This document shows, piece after piece, positions 43,928-52,508 of a DNA stretch of 64,000 nt. This DNA is from Mycolicibacterium neoaurum (GTDB lineage Bacteria > Actinomycetota > Actinomycetes > Mycobacteriales > Mycobacteriaceae), in NCBI RefSeq assembly GCF_036946495.1, contig NZ_JAQIIX010000002.1:1178001-1242000 (forward strand). The letters are read 5' to 3'. The notes beneath the pieces are model-generated. The model did no database searches and was not told the DNA's origin. It was given only the letters and a program-made list of their open reading frames with translations. The stretch's first letter is position 1. The number at the start of each line of letters is the position of its first letter. The translations under genes and the position numbers were made by a program.

Positions 43928-45055
43928 TCAACCCACCATTCTTTCGCCGATCAGCTTCTGGCGCAGCGCGATCCGCGCCCGCCAATCGTCCTGTGAGATC
44001 TTGTTCGATTCGTAATAGGGCAATGCCGCCGGCACCGCGTCCAGGTCGACGATCTCCATCGTCGGGCCGTCGGCCTCGGTCAGCTCGCGCGAGACGCGCT
44101 GCCACCGGAACTGCAGGTACCCCTTGCGGTGGCCGAGCGTCTCACACCAGTTCGTCACACCGGGGTTGCCCTCAGAGACCACGATGCGGATCTTGCCGTC
44201 CGGATCCGCCTGTGCCTGAGCACCGTTCAGCGAGGTCTGGTGGTTGATGTAATCCAGCGAGATGTACCACAGGCTGCCCAACTGGAACCCGAGGTACGGC
44301 GCATCGGTCACCGGCAGGGTGATGACGATCGCCTGTTCGGCGGTGATGTCGTAATGACCGACCGAGGAGTACTGGGTGGCCAGCCCGCCCGGGGTCAGCC
44401 GCGGTGCGGTCAGCGTATTGACCGGCAGGTTGTCATAGAACCACTTCGGGAATTGCAACCAGGTCTTCACCCGCTGCACCAATTGCTTTCCCGCGACGGT
44501 GAATCGCTTCTCGATCAGCTCGGAGGACAACGGCTCCGGCGCGGTGCCCGCGGTGTCGGTTCGCGCGATCGCGAAGCAGCCGCGCTGAGCGGACCAATCG
44601 TTGTAGACCTCGCGGATCACCAACTGGGCCGGTTTGTCCGGGGTGAAGCGCCATTCGAAGGTGCCGTCGGCGGCGATATCGAGCTTGCGGTCGTCGAACG
44701 CGGTCTCGCTGTCGGGCACCACCTCGTCGGTGTACTCGCCGCCGATGAGCTGGAAGCTGACGTCGGTGGTGGTTCCGCGACGCCCGGTCACGACATATTC
44801 GTGACCCGGCTGCACGCGGGTGCCGAAGTACATGGTGTCCGGGTTGTCCAGCCCCATCTTGGTGAACGGGCCGGTGCCGCTGTGCAGGAATGGGTGGTCG
44901 CGGTCGTAGTCGAAGGCCACATGCGTGCACGCCGCGATGCATCCCGCCAGATATTGCAGGCCTTCCAGCAGATCGGCTTCGGATTCGATGAAGGGGGCTT
45001 CGGTGACGAGGCGTTCGGCCTCGGCGATGGCATCGGCCAACGGCTGCGAATACAT
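43928..45055 (-). CDS. DUF1214-domain protein (Rv3531c type)
   Basis: 375 residues. The C-terminal half (about 225-345) resembles DUF1214: VTDAPYLGFQLGSLWYISLDY, then SEGNPGVTNWCETLGHRKGYLQFRWQR (in part GNPGVTNWCETLG). Function of the domain is unknown. First gene of the leftward DUF1214-SDR-sulfotransferase unit; a KstR box is nested in its promoter. Confidence 0.8.
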   Translation of the reverse strand: MYSQPLADAIAEAERLVTEAPFIESEADLLEGLQYLAGCIAACTHVAFDYDRDHPFLHSGTGPFTKMGLDNPDTMYFGTRVQPGHEYVVTGRRGTTTDVSFQLIGGEYTDEVVPDSETAFDDRKLDIAADGTFEWRFTPDKPAQLVIREVYNDWSAQRGCFAIARTDTAGTAPEPLSSELIEKRFTVAGKQLVQRVKTWLQFPKWFYDNLPVNTLTAPRLTPGGLATQYSSVGHYDITAEQAIVITLPVTDAPYLGFQLGSLWYISLDYINHQTSLNGAQAQADPDGKIRIVVSEGNPGVTNWCETLGHRKGYLQFRWQRVSRELTEADGPTMEIVDLDAVPAALPYYESNKISQDDWRARIALRQKLIGERMVG

Positions 45056-45073
45056 CCGGGCATCACCTTTCGT

Positions 45074-45085
45074 TCCAATATTGGA
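45074..45085. promoter_or_regulatory. 12-bp palindrome in the DUF1214 leader
   Basis: TCCAATATTGGA, perfect palindrome, 18 bp before the DUF1214 ATG and downstream of its predicted transcription start. Candidate operator for the adjacent IclR protein. Confidence 0.45.
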
Positions 45086-45110
45086 CCGTCGTGGTAGAGT
45101 TTCCGACCTG

Positions 45111-45139
45111 AGACTAGAACGCGTTCTAGTTCACGTCAA
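45111..45139 (-). promoter_or_regulatory. Promoter of the DUF1214-SDR-sulfotransferase unit
   Basis: Minus strand TTGACG (45139-45134), 17-bp spacer, TAGTCT (45116-45111). Predicted start near 45104, giving a ~50-nt leader. Confidence 0.72.
45115..45128. promoter_or_regulatory. KstR box between the DUF1214 gene and iclR-type gene
   Basis: TAGAACGCGTTCTA, a perfect palindrome that extends to 16 bp (45114-45129). It lies within the leftward promoter spacer and overlaps its -10. Confidence 0.9.
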
Positions 45140-45153
45140 CGTCGGGAGGTGCG

Positions 45154-46065
45154 GTGCCAGACCAGGTGACCGGACGCGCGTCCCCGCCCACCGAACGGGT
45201 GGTCGCGGTGCTGAACTTCCTCGCCGCGCACCCGCACGACCGCTTCGGGCTCTCCGAACTGGCCCGCCGGGTCAACCTCAGCAAGCCCACTTGCCTCGGG
45301 ATCCTGACCAGCCTGACCGAATCGGGCTACCTCGTGCGCCAGGCGGGCGAGGGCACCCGGGACAAGGTCTACGGGCTCGGCCCGGCACTGATCACGCTGG
45401 GACACACCGCACAGCAAGCCCTGCGGGTGAGCCCTGCCGCGCAGGCCGAATTGCGATCGCTTTCCGATGCATTCGGCGTCACCGCGGCACTGTCGGGTGT
45501 CATCGACGACCGCATCACCCTGCTCGAACTCGTCGCACCCCCGGGCACGCCCGCCGCGGTACGTGTCGGTCAGAGTTACCCGTTCGCGCCGCCGGTCGGG
45601 CTGATGTTCGTGCTCTGGGACGATGGCGCGGTCCGCGACTGGCTCGCCAAGGAACCCACGATTCCGTTAGACACCGACACCGCGCGGTTCGACCGGGTGA
45701 TCACTGCCTGTCGCGCCTGCGGGTACCTGGTGGAACGGCTCACTCCAGGCGGCCGGCGGCTGTATGCGCTGATGGCGGGTATGTCGAACACGCTGCCCGA
45801 CGAACTTCGGGCCCTGCTCGGAGAATTGGTCTCCGATATCGGTGAGCGGGTCTACCTACCGGGCACCGATGAGGCCGCGACGCGTCACGACATCAGCGTC
45901 ATCGCCGCGCCCGTCTTCGATCACCACCGGCGTCAGGTGATGGTGGCGACGATGCAGATCGGCGCGGCGTTGACCGACGCCGATATCGCGGCACGCGCCG
46001 AGGCGCTGATGGCGACCGCCGACGCGGTCACCGCGACCCTCGGAGGCGTCAAGCCCGGCTTCTAA
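45154..46065 (+). CDS. IclR-family transcriptional regulator
   Basis: 303 residues from a GTG with GGGAGG 5 nt upstream. Winged helix-turn-helix at about 12-75 (FGLSELARRVNLSKPTCLGILTSL), then a GAF-like effector domain. Sits 25 bp from a perfect KstR box and opposite the DUF1214 operon, so its expression is likely linked to sterol status. Target unknown; a palindrome at 45074 is a candidate. Not at this position in M. tuberculosis, where PPE genes follow Rv3531c. Confidence 0.85.
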   Translation: MPDQVTGRASPPTERVVAVLNFLAAHPHDRFGLSELARRVNLSKPTCLGILTSLTESGYLVRQAGEGTRDKVYGLGPALITLGHTAQQALRVSPAAQAELRSLSDAFGVTAALSGVIDDRITLLELVAPPGTPAAVRVGQSYPFAPPVGLMFVLWDDGAVRDWLAKEPTIPLDTDTARFDRVITACRACGYLVERLTPGGRRLYALMAGMSNTLPDELRALLGELVSDIGERVYLPGTDEAATRHDISVIAAPVFDHHRRQVMVATMQIGAALTDADIAARAEALMATADAVTATLGGVKPGF

Positions 46066-48140
46066 CTCACCGCCGCCAGCGCGAAGGGCAGCACGTCGAC
46101 CGCACCGGCGGCCCGCACGGTCAGCGCGGCCATCGTCATCGTCCACCCGGTATCGGTCAAATCGTCGACCAAGAGCACGGTCTCGCCCGCGACACCGGCC
46201 GGCGACTCCCACGCACCGCGCAGCGAAGCCACCCGATAGGCCGAGTTGGCGGCGACCACCGGACGATGCTCGGGCGAATAGTGCAGGACACCGAGATCTT
46301 TCAATTTTCCGACGGCCGCCAGGCGGGTCGCGACGCTGCGGATCAAGACCGGGTGGCGCACCGAATCGACGGCGAGCACCGCAGTCGGGCGCTGCACCCA
46401 GTCCCAGGCCTTGAGCACCTCGATGGCCGCGGCGATCACCTGATCGGGCGCCTCGGCATCCGGCTCGTCGAGCAACGTCCGCAGCCGGGCACCCCAGCCC
46501 AGATCGGTGAGTCTGCCGATCACCCGGCCCACCGACGGCCCGTCCCCGATCCGCCCGGACAGGTCCACCCCGATCCGGCTCATGCCGGTGGGCCATTGTT
46601 TGCGGGGGGCGATCTCGACACCCGGGCGCATCAGCCGGGCCCGGGTCGCCTCCACCGACTGCGCGTCGACCTCTGACCCGTACCGCGGACCGGCACAGTT
46701 GTCGCATCGCCCGCACGCCTGCGGACCCAGCTCCGGATCGTCGAGTTGCTTGCGCAGGAACACCATTCGACACTCGGTGGTGCGCTGGTAGTCGATCATT
46801 GCCTGTTGTTCGCGTTTGCGCGCCTCGTCGAGGCGCGCATATCGAGGCTCGTCGTAGGACCAGGGTTGCCCGGTGGCGATCCAGCCGCCCTTCACCCGGC
46901 GCACCGCCCCGTCGACATCGAGGACCTTGAGCACCATCTCCAATCGCGACCTGTTGAGGTCCACCAGCGGCTCCAGCGCCGCGGTGGACAACGCGCGGTC
47001 GGGTTCGAGCGCGCCGATCACCTTGCGCACCATGGGTTCCGACGGGAAAGCGACCGAGGCGAAGTAGCGCCACACGTCGATGTCCTCCCGTCCCGGGAGC
47101 AGGATCACCTCGGCGCTGTCGGTCGATCTGCCGGCGCGCCCGACCTGCTGGTAGTAGGCGATCGGCGAGGACGGCGCGCCGAGATGCACGACGAACCCCA
47201 GGTCGGGCTTGTCGAAGCCCATCCCCAACGCCGAGGTGGCGATCAGGGCCTTGACCCGGTTGCCCAGGAGGTCAGCTTCCAGTTGCTCACGCTCGGATGC
47301 CTCGGTACCACCGGTGTACGCGGCCACGCTGTGACCGTGCTCGCGCAGCAGGGCGGCGATATCGTGCGCCTGGGCCACCGTCAGCGTGTACACGATGCCC
47401 GAACCCGGCAGGGAATCCAGATGCGCGGCAAGCCACGCCGCGCGCTGCGCGGGCCCGCCTGCCTGTACCACCGACAACCGCAGCGACTCCCGGTCCAGCC
47501 CACCACGCAGGACGAGCGTGCCGTCGCCGGAGCCGCCGACGCCCAGCTGGGTGGCGACATCCTCGACGACGCGGTCGTTGGCCGTCGCCGTGGTGGCCAG
47601 CACCGGGATGTCGGTGCCCAACTCGGCGACGAGGGTCCGGATACGCCGGTAGTCGGGCCGGAAGTCGTGCCCCCAGTCGGACACACAGTGCGCCTCGTCG
47701 ACGACCACCAGACCGGCGTCGGCGGCCAGCGCGGGGAGTACGGCGTCACGGAAGTCCGGGTTGTTCAGCCGCTCCGGACTGACCAGCAACACGTCGAGTT
47801 CACCGGCCCGCACCCTGGCGTGCACGTCCTGCCACTCGGTGACGTTGCTGGAGTTGATGGTGGCCGCCTGCACCCCCGCCCTGCGCGCCGCCTCGACCTG
47901 GTTGCGCATCAACGCAAGCAACGGGGACACGATGACCGTCGGGCCGCGCCCCGCGGCACGCAGCAATTTGGCGGCGATGAAGTACACCGCCGACTTGCCC
48001 CACCCGGTGCGCTGCACCACCAGCGCGCGCCGACGGTGGACGACCAGCGCCTCGATGGCCGTCCACTGGTCGTCGCGCAGGACGGCTTGCGGCCCGGCCA
48101 GCTGTTCGAGGATGGCCTGCGCGTCGGTGCGGGTGGTCAT
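46062..48140 (-). CDS. recQ: RecQ-family DNA helicase with C-terminal phosphoribosyltransferase-like segment
   Basis: 692 residues from the ATG at 48140. Helicase core: motif I QRTGWGKSAVYF (about 43-54), DEAH box VVDEAHCVSDWGHDFRPDYRR (in part DEAHCVSDWG, about 145-154), motif VI QQVGRAGRS. Zinc-binding Cys set follows (CRMVFLRKQL ... CGRCDNC). The last ~190 residues replace RQC/HRDC domains and end in VLLVDDLTDTGW (about 655-666), the PRPP-binding loop of type I phosphoribosyltransferases. The role of that segment is unknown; it may sense nucleotides. Unrelated to sterol catabolism, hence probably an insertion into the locus. Confidence 0.88.
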   Translation of the reverse strand: MTTRTDAQAILEQLAGPQAVLRDDQWTAIEALVVHRRRALVVQRTGWGKSAVYFIAAKLLRAAGRGPTVIVSPLLALMRNQVEAARRAGVQAATINSSNVTEWQDVHARVRAGELDVLLVSPERLNNPDFRDAVLPALAADAGLVVVDEAHCVSDWGHDFRPDYRRIRTLVAELGTDIPVLATTATANDRVVEDVATQLGVGGSGDGTLVLRGGLDRESLRLSVVQAGGPAQRAAWLAAHLDSLPGSGIVYTLTVAQAHDIAALLREHGHSVAAYTGGTEASEREQLEADLLGNRVKALIATSALGMGFDKPDLGFVVHLGAPSSPIAYYQQVGRAGRSTDSAEVILLPGREDIDVWRYFASVAFPSEPMVRKVIGALEPDRALSTAALEPLVDLNRSRLEMVLKVLDVDGAVRRVKGGWIATGQPWSYDEPRYARLDEARKREQQAMIDYQRTTECRMVFLRKQLDDPELGPQACGRCDNCAGPRYGSEVDAQSVEATRARLMRPGVEIAPRKQWPTGMSRIGVDLSGRIGDGPSVGRVIGRLTDLGWGARLRTLLDEPDAEAPDQVIAAAIEVLKAWDWVQRPTAVLAVDSVRHPVLIRSVATRLAAVGKLKDLGVLHYSPEHRPVVAANSAYRVASLRGAWESPAGVAGETVLLVDDLTDTGWTMTMAALTVRAAGAVDVLPFALAAVS

Positions 48141-48175
48141 CGGTCCATCGTGCCAACCGGGTATGACGTGCCCGC

Positions 48176-49303
48176 TCAGCGCACCCTGGCGATGACGTCG
48201 AGGTCGACACCGCGCGCCACGGCCAGGTGCACCGGATGCCGGGCAGCTCCGCGCTGCAGATCCACCGGGCCGTGTGGGGAATCCCAGCCCCACTCGTCGA
48301 AGGCCCGGCGGGCGTCGGCGACCGTGGGCACCGATGTCGTCGCGATACCGGCGAGCAGGTGCACCCCCGAGTAGGTCGTCTCGGCCATCGTGCCGGGCGC
48401 CGGTGCGGCCGACTCCCCGATCGGTCCGGTGCCGTTGATCAGATCGAACGCGCGGCTGAATCCGGCGCTGAACTCGGCGGCGGCGGCCGAAGCCAGGCCG
48501 GCGAACCAGCCCGCCGAGATGAACAGATTTCCGGTCGCCTCGCTGCCGCTGGCCAGTACCACCGTCTCGTCGATGAACGGGCTGAACCGGGTGACGGTGG
48601 CATCCAGGCCTGCTGCGGCGAACGCCCGGTTGAAGCGCACCGCGTCCGAGCCGACGAGCAGGGTGATGACACCGTCGGCCTCGGCGGCGACGATATCGGC
48701 GAGCACCCGGTCCCAGGCGCCAGGATCGTCGACGCCGAGCGGCAGGAACCGCTCGCCGAGGATCGAAATGTCGGTACCGTCCAAGCCGGCCCGGGTCGCG
48801 CGCGCCGATCCTCGCGGCCATACGTAGTCGTTGCCGACGATGTACCAGCGCCGCAACCGCAGTTCGGTACGCAACCAGTGCAACGAAGCGATGATCTGGT
48901 CACCGGGAACCTCCCCGCTGCACAGCACTCCGTCACTGCGTTCGCCGCCTTCGTAGGCCGCGGCGTACACGTAGGGGACGCGCCCGCCGACCTCTCGCGC
49001 GATCGCCTGCCTGGCGTTGGAAAGATGCCAGCCGGTGACGGCATCGACGGCACCGGAATCCACGAGATCCCTGATCCGGCCCGCGACCCCGGCGGGATCA
49101 CCACCGGCATCCACGTGCACGAACTGCACCGAGCGTCCGGCCACTCCGCCCCCGGCGTCGATCTCGGCGGCGGCGAGTTCGGCCGCGGCACGACACTCGA
49201 GCCCGAATATCCCGGCCGGACCACGGCGTGGCAGCGCCAGCGCGACCCGGAACTCCGAGCGGGAGCGCCGACGTTGTTCCGTCCTGGCGACCGGATCTGG
49301 CAT
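48176..49303 (-). CDS. AmiC-like substrate-binding sensor (Peripla_BP_5/6 type), no signal peptide
   Basis: 375 residues from the ATG at 49303. Two-lobed type I binding protein of the urea/short-amide group: RVALALPRRGPAGIFGLECRAAAELA near the N-terminus (in part GPAGIFGLECRAA), VTGWHLSNARQAI and RRWYIVGNDYVWPRG. There is no export signal or lipobox, so the protein should be cytoplasmic, like AmiC, which binds amides and controls a transcription regulator. It is divergent from a marR-type gene over 30 bp, with an operator between. Fits the amiC/amiA regulators of mycobacterial acetamidase loci. Confidence 0.78.
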   Translation of the reverse strand: MPDPVARTEQRRRSRSEFRVALALPRRGPAGIFGLECRAAAELAAAEIDAGGGVAGRSVQFVHVDAGGDPAGVAGRIRDLVDSGAVDAVTGWHLSNARQAIAREVGGRVPYVYAAAYEGGERSDGVLCSGEVPGDQIIASLHWLRTELRLRRWYIVGNDYVWPRGSARATRAGLDGTDISILGERFLPLGVDDPGAWDRVLADIVAAEADGVITLLVGSDAVRFNRAFAAAGLDATVTRFSPFIDETVVLASGSEATGNLFISAGWFAGLASAAAAEFSAGFSRAFDLINGTGPIGESAAPAPGTMAETTYSGVHLLAGIATTSVPTVADARRAFDEWGWDSPHGPVDLQRGAARHPVHLAVARGVDLDVIARVR

Positions 49304-49311
49304 GCTGTGAA

Positions 49312-49325
49312 TTCCCGATCGGGAA
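49312..49325. promoter_or_regulatory. Operator A of the formamidase regulator
   Basis: TTCCCGATCGGGAA, a perfect 14-bp palindrome filling the 30-bp gap between the AmiC-like gene and the marR-type gene. TTCCC-N4-GGGA recurs at 49853 in front of fmdB. Confidence 0.72.
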
Positions 49326-49333
49326 GGCATGTC

Positions 49334-49699
49334 ATGGACGATCTCGTCGAGGCCCTCGCGCTGCTGCGGCGTGCCGCCGTCGTTGCCGCAAGCATCGACG
49401 GCGCGCTCGCCGGGACCGACCTGACCGTCGATCGTTGGCGGGCGTTGCACGTCATCCATCACGATCCCGGCTGTTCGATGTCCGATATCGTCGACGCGCT
49501 CGCCATTCCGTCCACCTCGGCGACACGCATCGTCGACGCACTGGTCGAACTCGGCGCGGTATACCGCACCGTCTCGGCGCAGGACCGCCGCCGGACCACG
49601 CTGCGGTCGTCGTCGCATGGTGCCGAACTCCTCCGAACCGCGGAGTCGGCAATCACCCCAATGGTTTTCCTTCGGGACGGCGACCCCACACCAATCTAG
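49334..49699 (+). CDS. Short MarR-family regulator
   Basis: 121 residues, shorter than the usual 140-160. Winged helix: WRALHVIHHDPGCSMSDIVDALAIPSTSATRIVDALVELG (about 36-75; in part MSDIVDALAIPSTSATRIVD), then the wing with SAQDRRRTTLR. The C-terminal dimerisation helix looks abbreviated. Located between the AmiC-like sensor and fmdB-fmdA; the TTCCC-N4-GGGA sites at both flanks make it the likely repressor of the formamidase unit. Confidence 0.8.
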   Translation: MDDLVEALALLRRAAVVAASIDGALAGTDLTVDRWRALHVIHHDPGCSMSDIVDALAIPSTSATRIVDALVELGAVYRTVSAQDRRRTTLRSSSHGAELLRTAESAITPMVFLRDGDPTPI

Positions 49700-49816
49700 G
49701 ACGTGCGTGTTGCGCCATTGTAAAGCGGTCGCCCCGCGGTCATCGGGTGAACGGCCGCAGCCGTGACGATCATGTGAACAATCCCGGCCGACGGCCGGAG
49801 ATGCTCCGGTTTCCCC

Positions 49817-49844
49817 TTGACGGCAGGCGTCGCGGGTGTAGGTT
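49817..49844 (+). promoter_or_regulatory. fmdB-fmdA promoter
   Basis: TTGACG (49817-49822), 16-bp spacer, TAGGTT (49839-49844). Start of transcription near 49851, giving a ~37-nt leader before fmdB. An operator starts right at the predicted +1. Confidence 0.65.
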
Positions 49845-49852
49845 CGAACTTA

Positions 49853-49866
49853 TTCCCAAATGGGAG
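49853..49866. promoter_or_regulatory. Operator B in front of fmdB
   Basis: TTCCCAAATGGGAG, the same TTCCC-N4-GGGA pattern as operator A, placed at about +2 to +16 of the fmdB promoter, a repressing position. Confidence 0.65.
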
Positions 49867-49887
49867 CATTTGACGAACAGGGTTTCC

Positions 49888-50172
49888 GTGCCACGTTATC
49901 GCTATCGCTGCCCGGACGACGGGCCTTTCGACATGACCTTCTCCATCGGGACCGCGCCGACGGCCGTCGAATGCGAAAAGTGTTCCGCAGCAAGCAATCG
50001 CGTCTATAGCGGCGGCGCAATGGTGCGATCGAACACGGCCGGCACCCGCGCACTGGACCTGCATGCGCAGTCCCAGGCCAGCCCCGGCGTTGTCCGCAGA
50101 TCGGAAGGCTCGTCCGTTCCCGCACGCCTACGGTACGCCGATCCGCGGCACCGGATGCTACCCAAACCGTAA
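49888..50172 (+). CDS. fmdB: FmdB-type zinc-ribbon protein
   Basis: 94 residues from a GTG. N-terminal MPRYRYRCPDDG resembles the FmdB family that accompanies formamidases, but only one Cys is present in the first half-site (CPDDG in place of CxxCG); the second half-site CEKC is intact. The ribbon is therefore incomplete. The C-terminal half is basic and unstructured. Upstream of fmdA in the same operon; FmdB proteins are thought to regulate formamidase. Confidence 0.78.
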   Translation: MPRYRYRCPDDGPFDMTFSIGTAPTAVECEKCSAASNRVYSGGAMVRSNTAGTRALDLHAQSQASPGVVRRSEGSSVPARLRYADPRHRMLPKP

Positions 50173-50214
50173 AACCTTGTATCAGAACGTTTTCCGTCTA
50201 TCGAGGAGGCACAC

Positions 50215-51459
50215 ATGCCCGAAGTGATCTTTCCCGTCGACCAGAGTAAGCCGTTTCGCGAGCAGCAGCTGGTCGGCCACAACCGCTGGCACCCGGATAT
50301 TCCGGCCGTGGCCACGGTGAAGTCGGGCGACAGCTTCCGCGTGGAGTCCAAGGAATGGTTCGACGGGACCATCGTCAACTCCGATGACGCCAATGACATC
50401 CGTGATTGCGACCTGACCATGGTCCACCAGTTGTCCGGCCCGTTCGCCGTCGAAGGCGCGCAACCCGGTGATCTGTTGGTCGTCGACATTCTCGACGTCG
50501 GGCCGGTACCTCAGCAGACCGGTCCGGTCGCCGGGCAGGGCTGGGGTTACACCGGGATCTTCGCCAAGGACAACGGGGGCGGCTTCCTCACCGACTGGTT
50601 CCCCGACGCCTACAAGGCGATCTGGGATTTCACCGGCCAGAAGGCCACCAGCAGGCATGTGCCGGGGGTGGAGTTCACCGGACTGATCCACCCCGGCCTG
50701 ATGGGCACCGCGCCCAGTGCGGACCTGCTGGCACAGTGGAATCACCGCGAGGCTCAACTCATCGCCACCGATCCCGACCGGGTGCCGCCGCTCGCACTGC
50801 CGCCACTGCCGTCCAATGCGGTGCTCGGCAGCCTCACCGGAGCCGACTATGAGCGTGCCGCGGCCGAGGCGGCCCGCACGGCCCCGCCGCGGGAGAACGG
50901 TGGCAACCAGGACATCAAGAACCTCTCAAAGGGCAGTCGGATCTTCTACCCGGTGTTCGTCGACGGCGCCAATCTGTCCCTGGGCGACCTGCACTTCTCT
51001 CAAGGCGATGGCGAGATAACCTTCTGTGGCGCAATCGAGATGGGCGGCTATATCGATCTTCGTGTGGAGATCATCAAGGGCGGGATGGAGACCTACGGGG
51101 TCACCACCAATCCGATCTTCATGCCGGGGATCGTGGAGCCGCGCTATTCGGAGTTCCTCACCTTCGTCGGTTTCTCGGTGGACCGCAACGGTACACAGCA
51201 CTATCTCGACACCACGCTGGCGTACCAGAATGCCTGCCTCAACGCCATCGAATACCTGTCGAAATTCGGTTGGACCAAGGAGCAGGCCTATCTGATACTG
51301 GGTGCCGCGCCGGTGGAGGGCCGGATGTCCGGTGTCGTCGATGTCCCCAATTCATGTGCCACGCTCTATATTCCGACAGCCATCTTCGATATCGATGTGC
51401 GCCCGTCCAGCACCCCACCGCAGCGCATCGACCGCGGGCAGTGCGCGGTGAGCAGCTGA
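50215..51459 (+). CDS. fmdA: Formamidase/acetamidase
   Basis: 414 residues, GAGGAGG before the ATG. Acetamidase/formamidase family throughout: GDLLVVDILDVGPV (about 83-96), GFLTDWFPDA, HPGLMGTAPS (about 161-170), LSLGDLHFSQGDGEITFCGAIEMGG (about 244-268; in part LHFSQGDGEITFCG). Hydrolyses short-chain amides such as formamide to the acid and ammonia. Controlled with fmdB from one promoter; stop overlaps the next ATG. Confidence 0.92.
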   Translation: MPEVIFPVDQSKPFREQQLVGHNRWHPDIPAVATVKSGDSFRVESKEWFDGTIVNSDDANDIRDCDLTMVHQLSGPFAVEGAQPGDLLVVDILDVGPVPQQTGPVAGQGWGYTGIFAKDNGGGFLTDWFPDAYKAIWDFTGQKATSRHVPGVEFTGLIHPGLMGTAPSADLLAQWNHREAQLIATDPDRVPPLALPPLPSNAVLGSLTGADYERAAAEAARTAPPRENGGNQDIKNLSKGSRIFYPVFVDGANLSLGDLHFSQGDGEITFCGAIEMGGYIDLRVEIIKGGMETYGVTTNPIFMPGIVEPRYSEFLTFVGFSVDRNGTQHYLDTTLAYQNACLNAIEYLSKFGWTKEQAYLILGAAPVEGRMSGVVDVPNSCATLYIPTAIFDIDVRPSSTPPQRIDRGQCAVSS

Positions 51460-52508
51460 TGCCCGCACCTACCGACGCCGAATATTTCGATCTCGGGGAC
51501 TTCACCCTGCAGAGCGGATTCACGCTGCGCGATGCCCGGCTTGCCTACAAGACCTACGGCACGCTCAACGACGACAAGTCCAATGTGATCGTCTATCCGA
51601 CCTGGTATACGGGTTGGCACACCGACAACGAATGGCTCATCGGGCCCGGCCGGGTCCTCGATCCTGCCACCGCATTCATCATCGTGCCGAACATGCTGGG
51701 CAACGGTCTGTCGTCATCTCCGTCGAACACCCCGGCTCCCTACGACGGACCGCGTTTCCCCGCGGTGACGTTCTATGACCAGGTGGAGGCCCAGTACCGT
51801 TTGGTCACAGAGAAATTCGGGATCAGTTCGATCTCCCTGGTGACCGGATGGTCGATGGGCGCCGGCCAGACCTATCAGTGGGCCGTGAGTCATCCGGAGA
51901 TGGTGCAGCGTGCCGCACCGTTCTGCGGGTCCAGCATCACCGCCCCGCACAACAAGGTGTTCCTGGAGTCGCTGGTGGCCGCGTTGACTGCCGATGCGGC
52001 ATTCGCCGGCGGCGACTACGACCCGGCCCGGCCTCCGATCAAGGGCCTACGGGCCTTCGCCAGGGTGTACTCCGGATGGGGCTACTCACAGGCCTTCTAC
52101 TGGGAAGAGACGTGGCGCGAACTCGGCTACACCTCTTTCGACGATTTCCTCTATGGATTCTGGGAGGGCTTTTTTCGCGACGGACGTGACCCGAACAACC
52201 TGATCGCGATGATCGGCACCTGGCACAGCGGAAACGTCGGCAGCACACCGGGTTTCGAAGGTGACGTGCAGAAGGCGCTGGCTTCGATCAAGTGCCCGCT
52301 ATTGGCCATGCCCGCCGAGAAGGATCTGTACTTCCCGCCCGAGGACGAGCAGTGGGCCAGTCAGTTCATACCCGACGGCGAGGTCAGGGTGATCCCCGGA
52401 ATCTGGGGGCATTTCGCCGGCGGTGGTGCCAACGATGTGGACACCGACTTCATCGATGCCGGATTGCGCGAGCTGATGAGCAAGCCGGGATACACGCCGC
52501 CGGTGTAG
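51459..52508 (+). CDS. Alpha/beta hydrolase of the homoserine-acetyltransferase-like group
   Basis: 349 residues, starting inside the fmdA stop codon (TGATG). Nucleophile elbow GWSMGAGQ (about 130-137), Asp in AEKDLYFPPEDE (about 285-296) and His in IWGHFAGG (about 315-322) give a full catalytic triad. MetX-like overall, but in an amidase operon it is probably an esterase/amidase that produces short amides for FmdA or acts on related substrates (inference). Confidence 0.83.
   Translation: MPAPTDAEYFDLGDFTLQSGFTLRDARLAYKTYGTLNDDKSNVIVYPTWYTGWHTDNEWLIGPGRVLDPATAFIIVPNMLGNGLSSSPSNTPAPYDGPRFPAVTFYDQVEAQYRLVTEKFGISSISLVTGWSMGAGQTYQWAVSHPEMVQRAAPFCGSSITAPHNKVFLESLVAALTADAAFAGGDYDPARPPIKGLRAFARVYSGWGYSQAFYWEETWRELGYTSFDDFLYGFWEGFFRDGRDPNNLIAMIGTWHSGNVGSTPGFEGDVQKALASIKCPLLAMPAEKDLYFPPEDEQWASQFIPDGEVRVIPGIWGHFAGGGANDVDTDFIDAGLRELMSKPGYTPPV

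Noticed and set aside
48141..48821. Upstream extension of the RecQ frame
   Set aside because: It runs through the oppositely framed AmiC-like gene and has a shadow-like composition; the ATG at 48140 begins a normal RecQ N-terminus.
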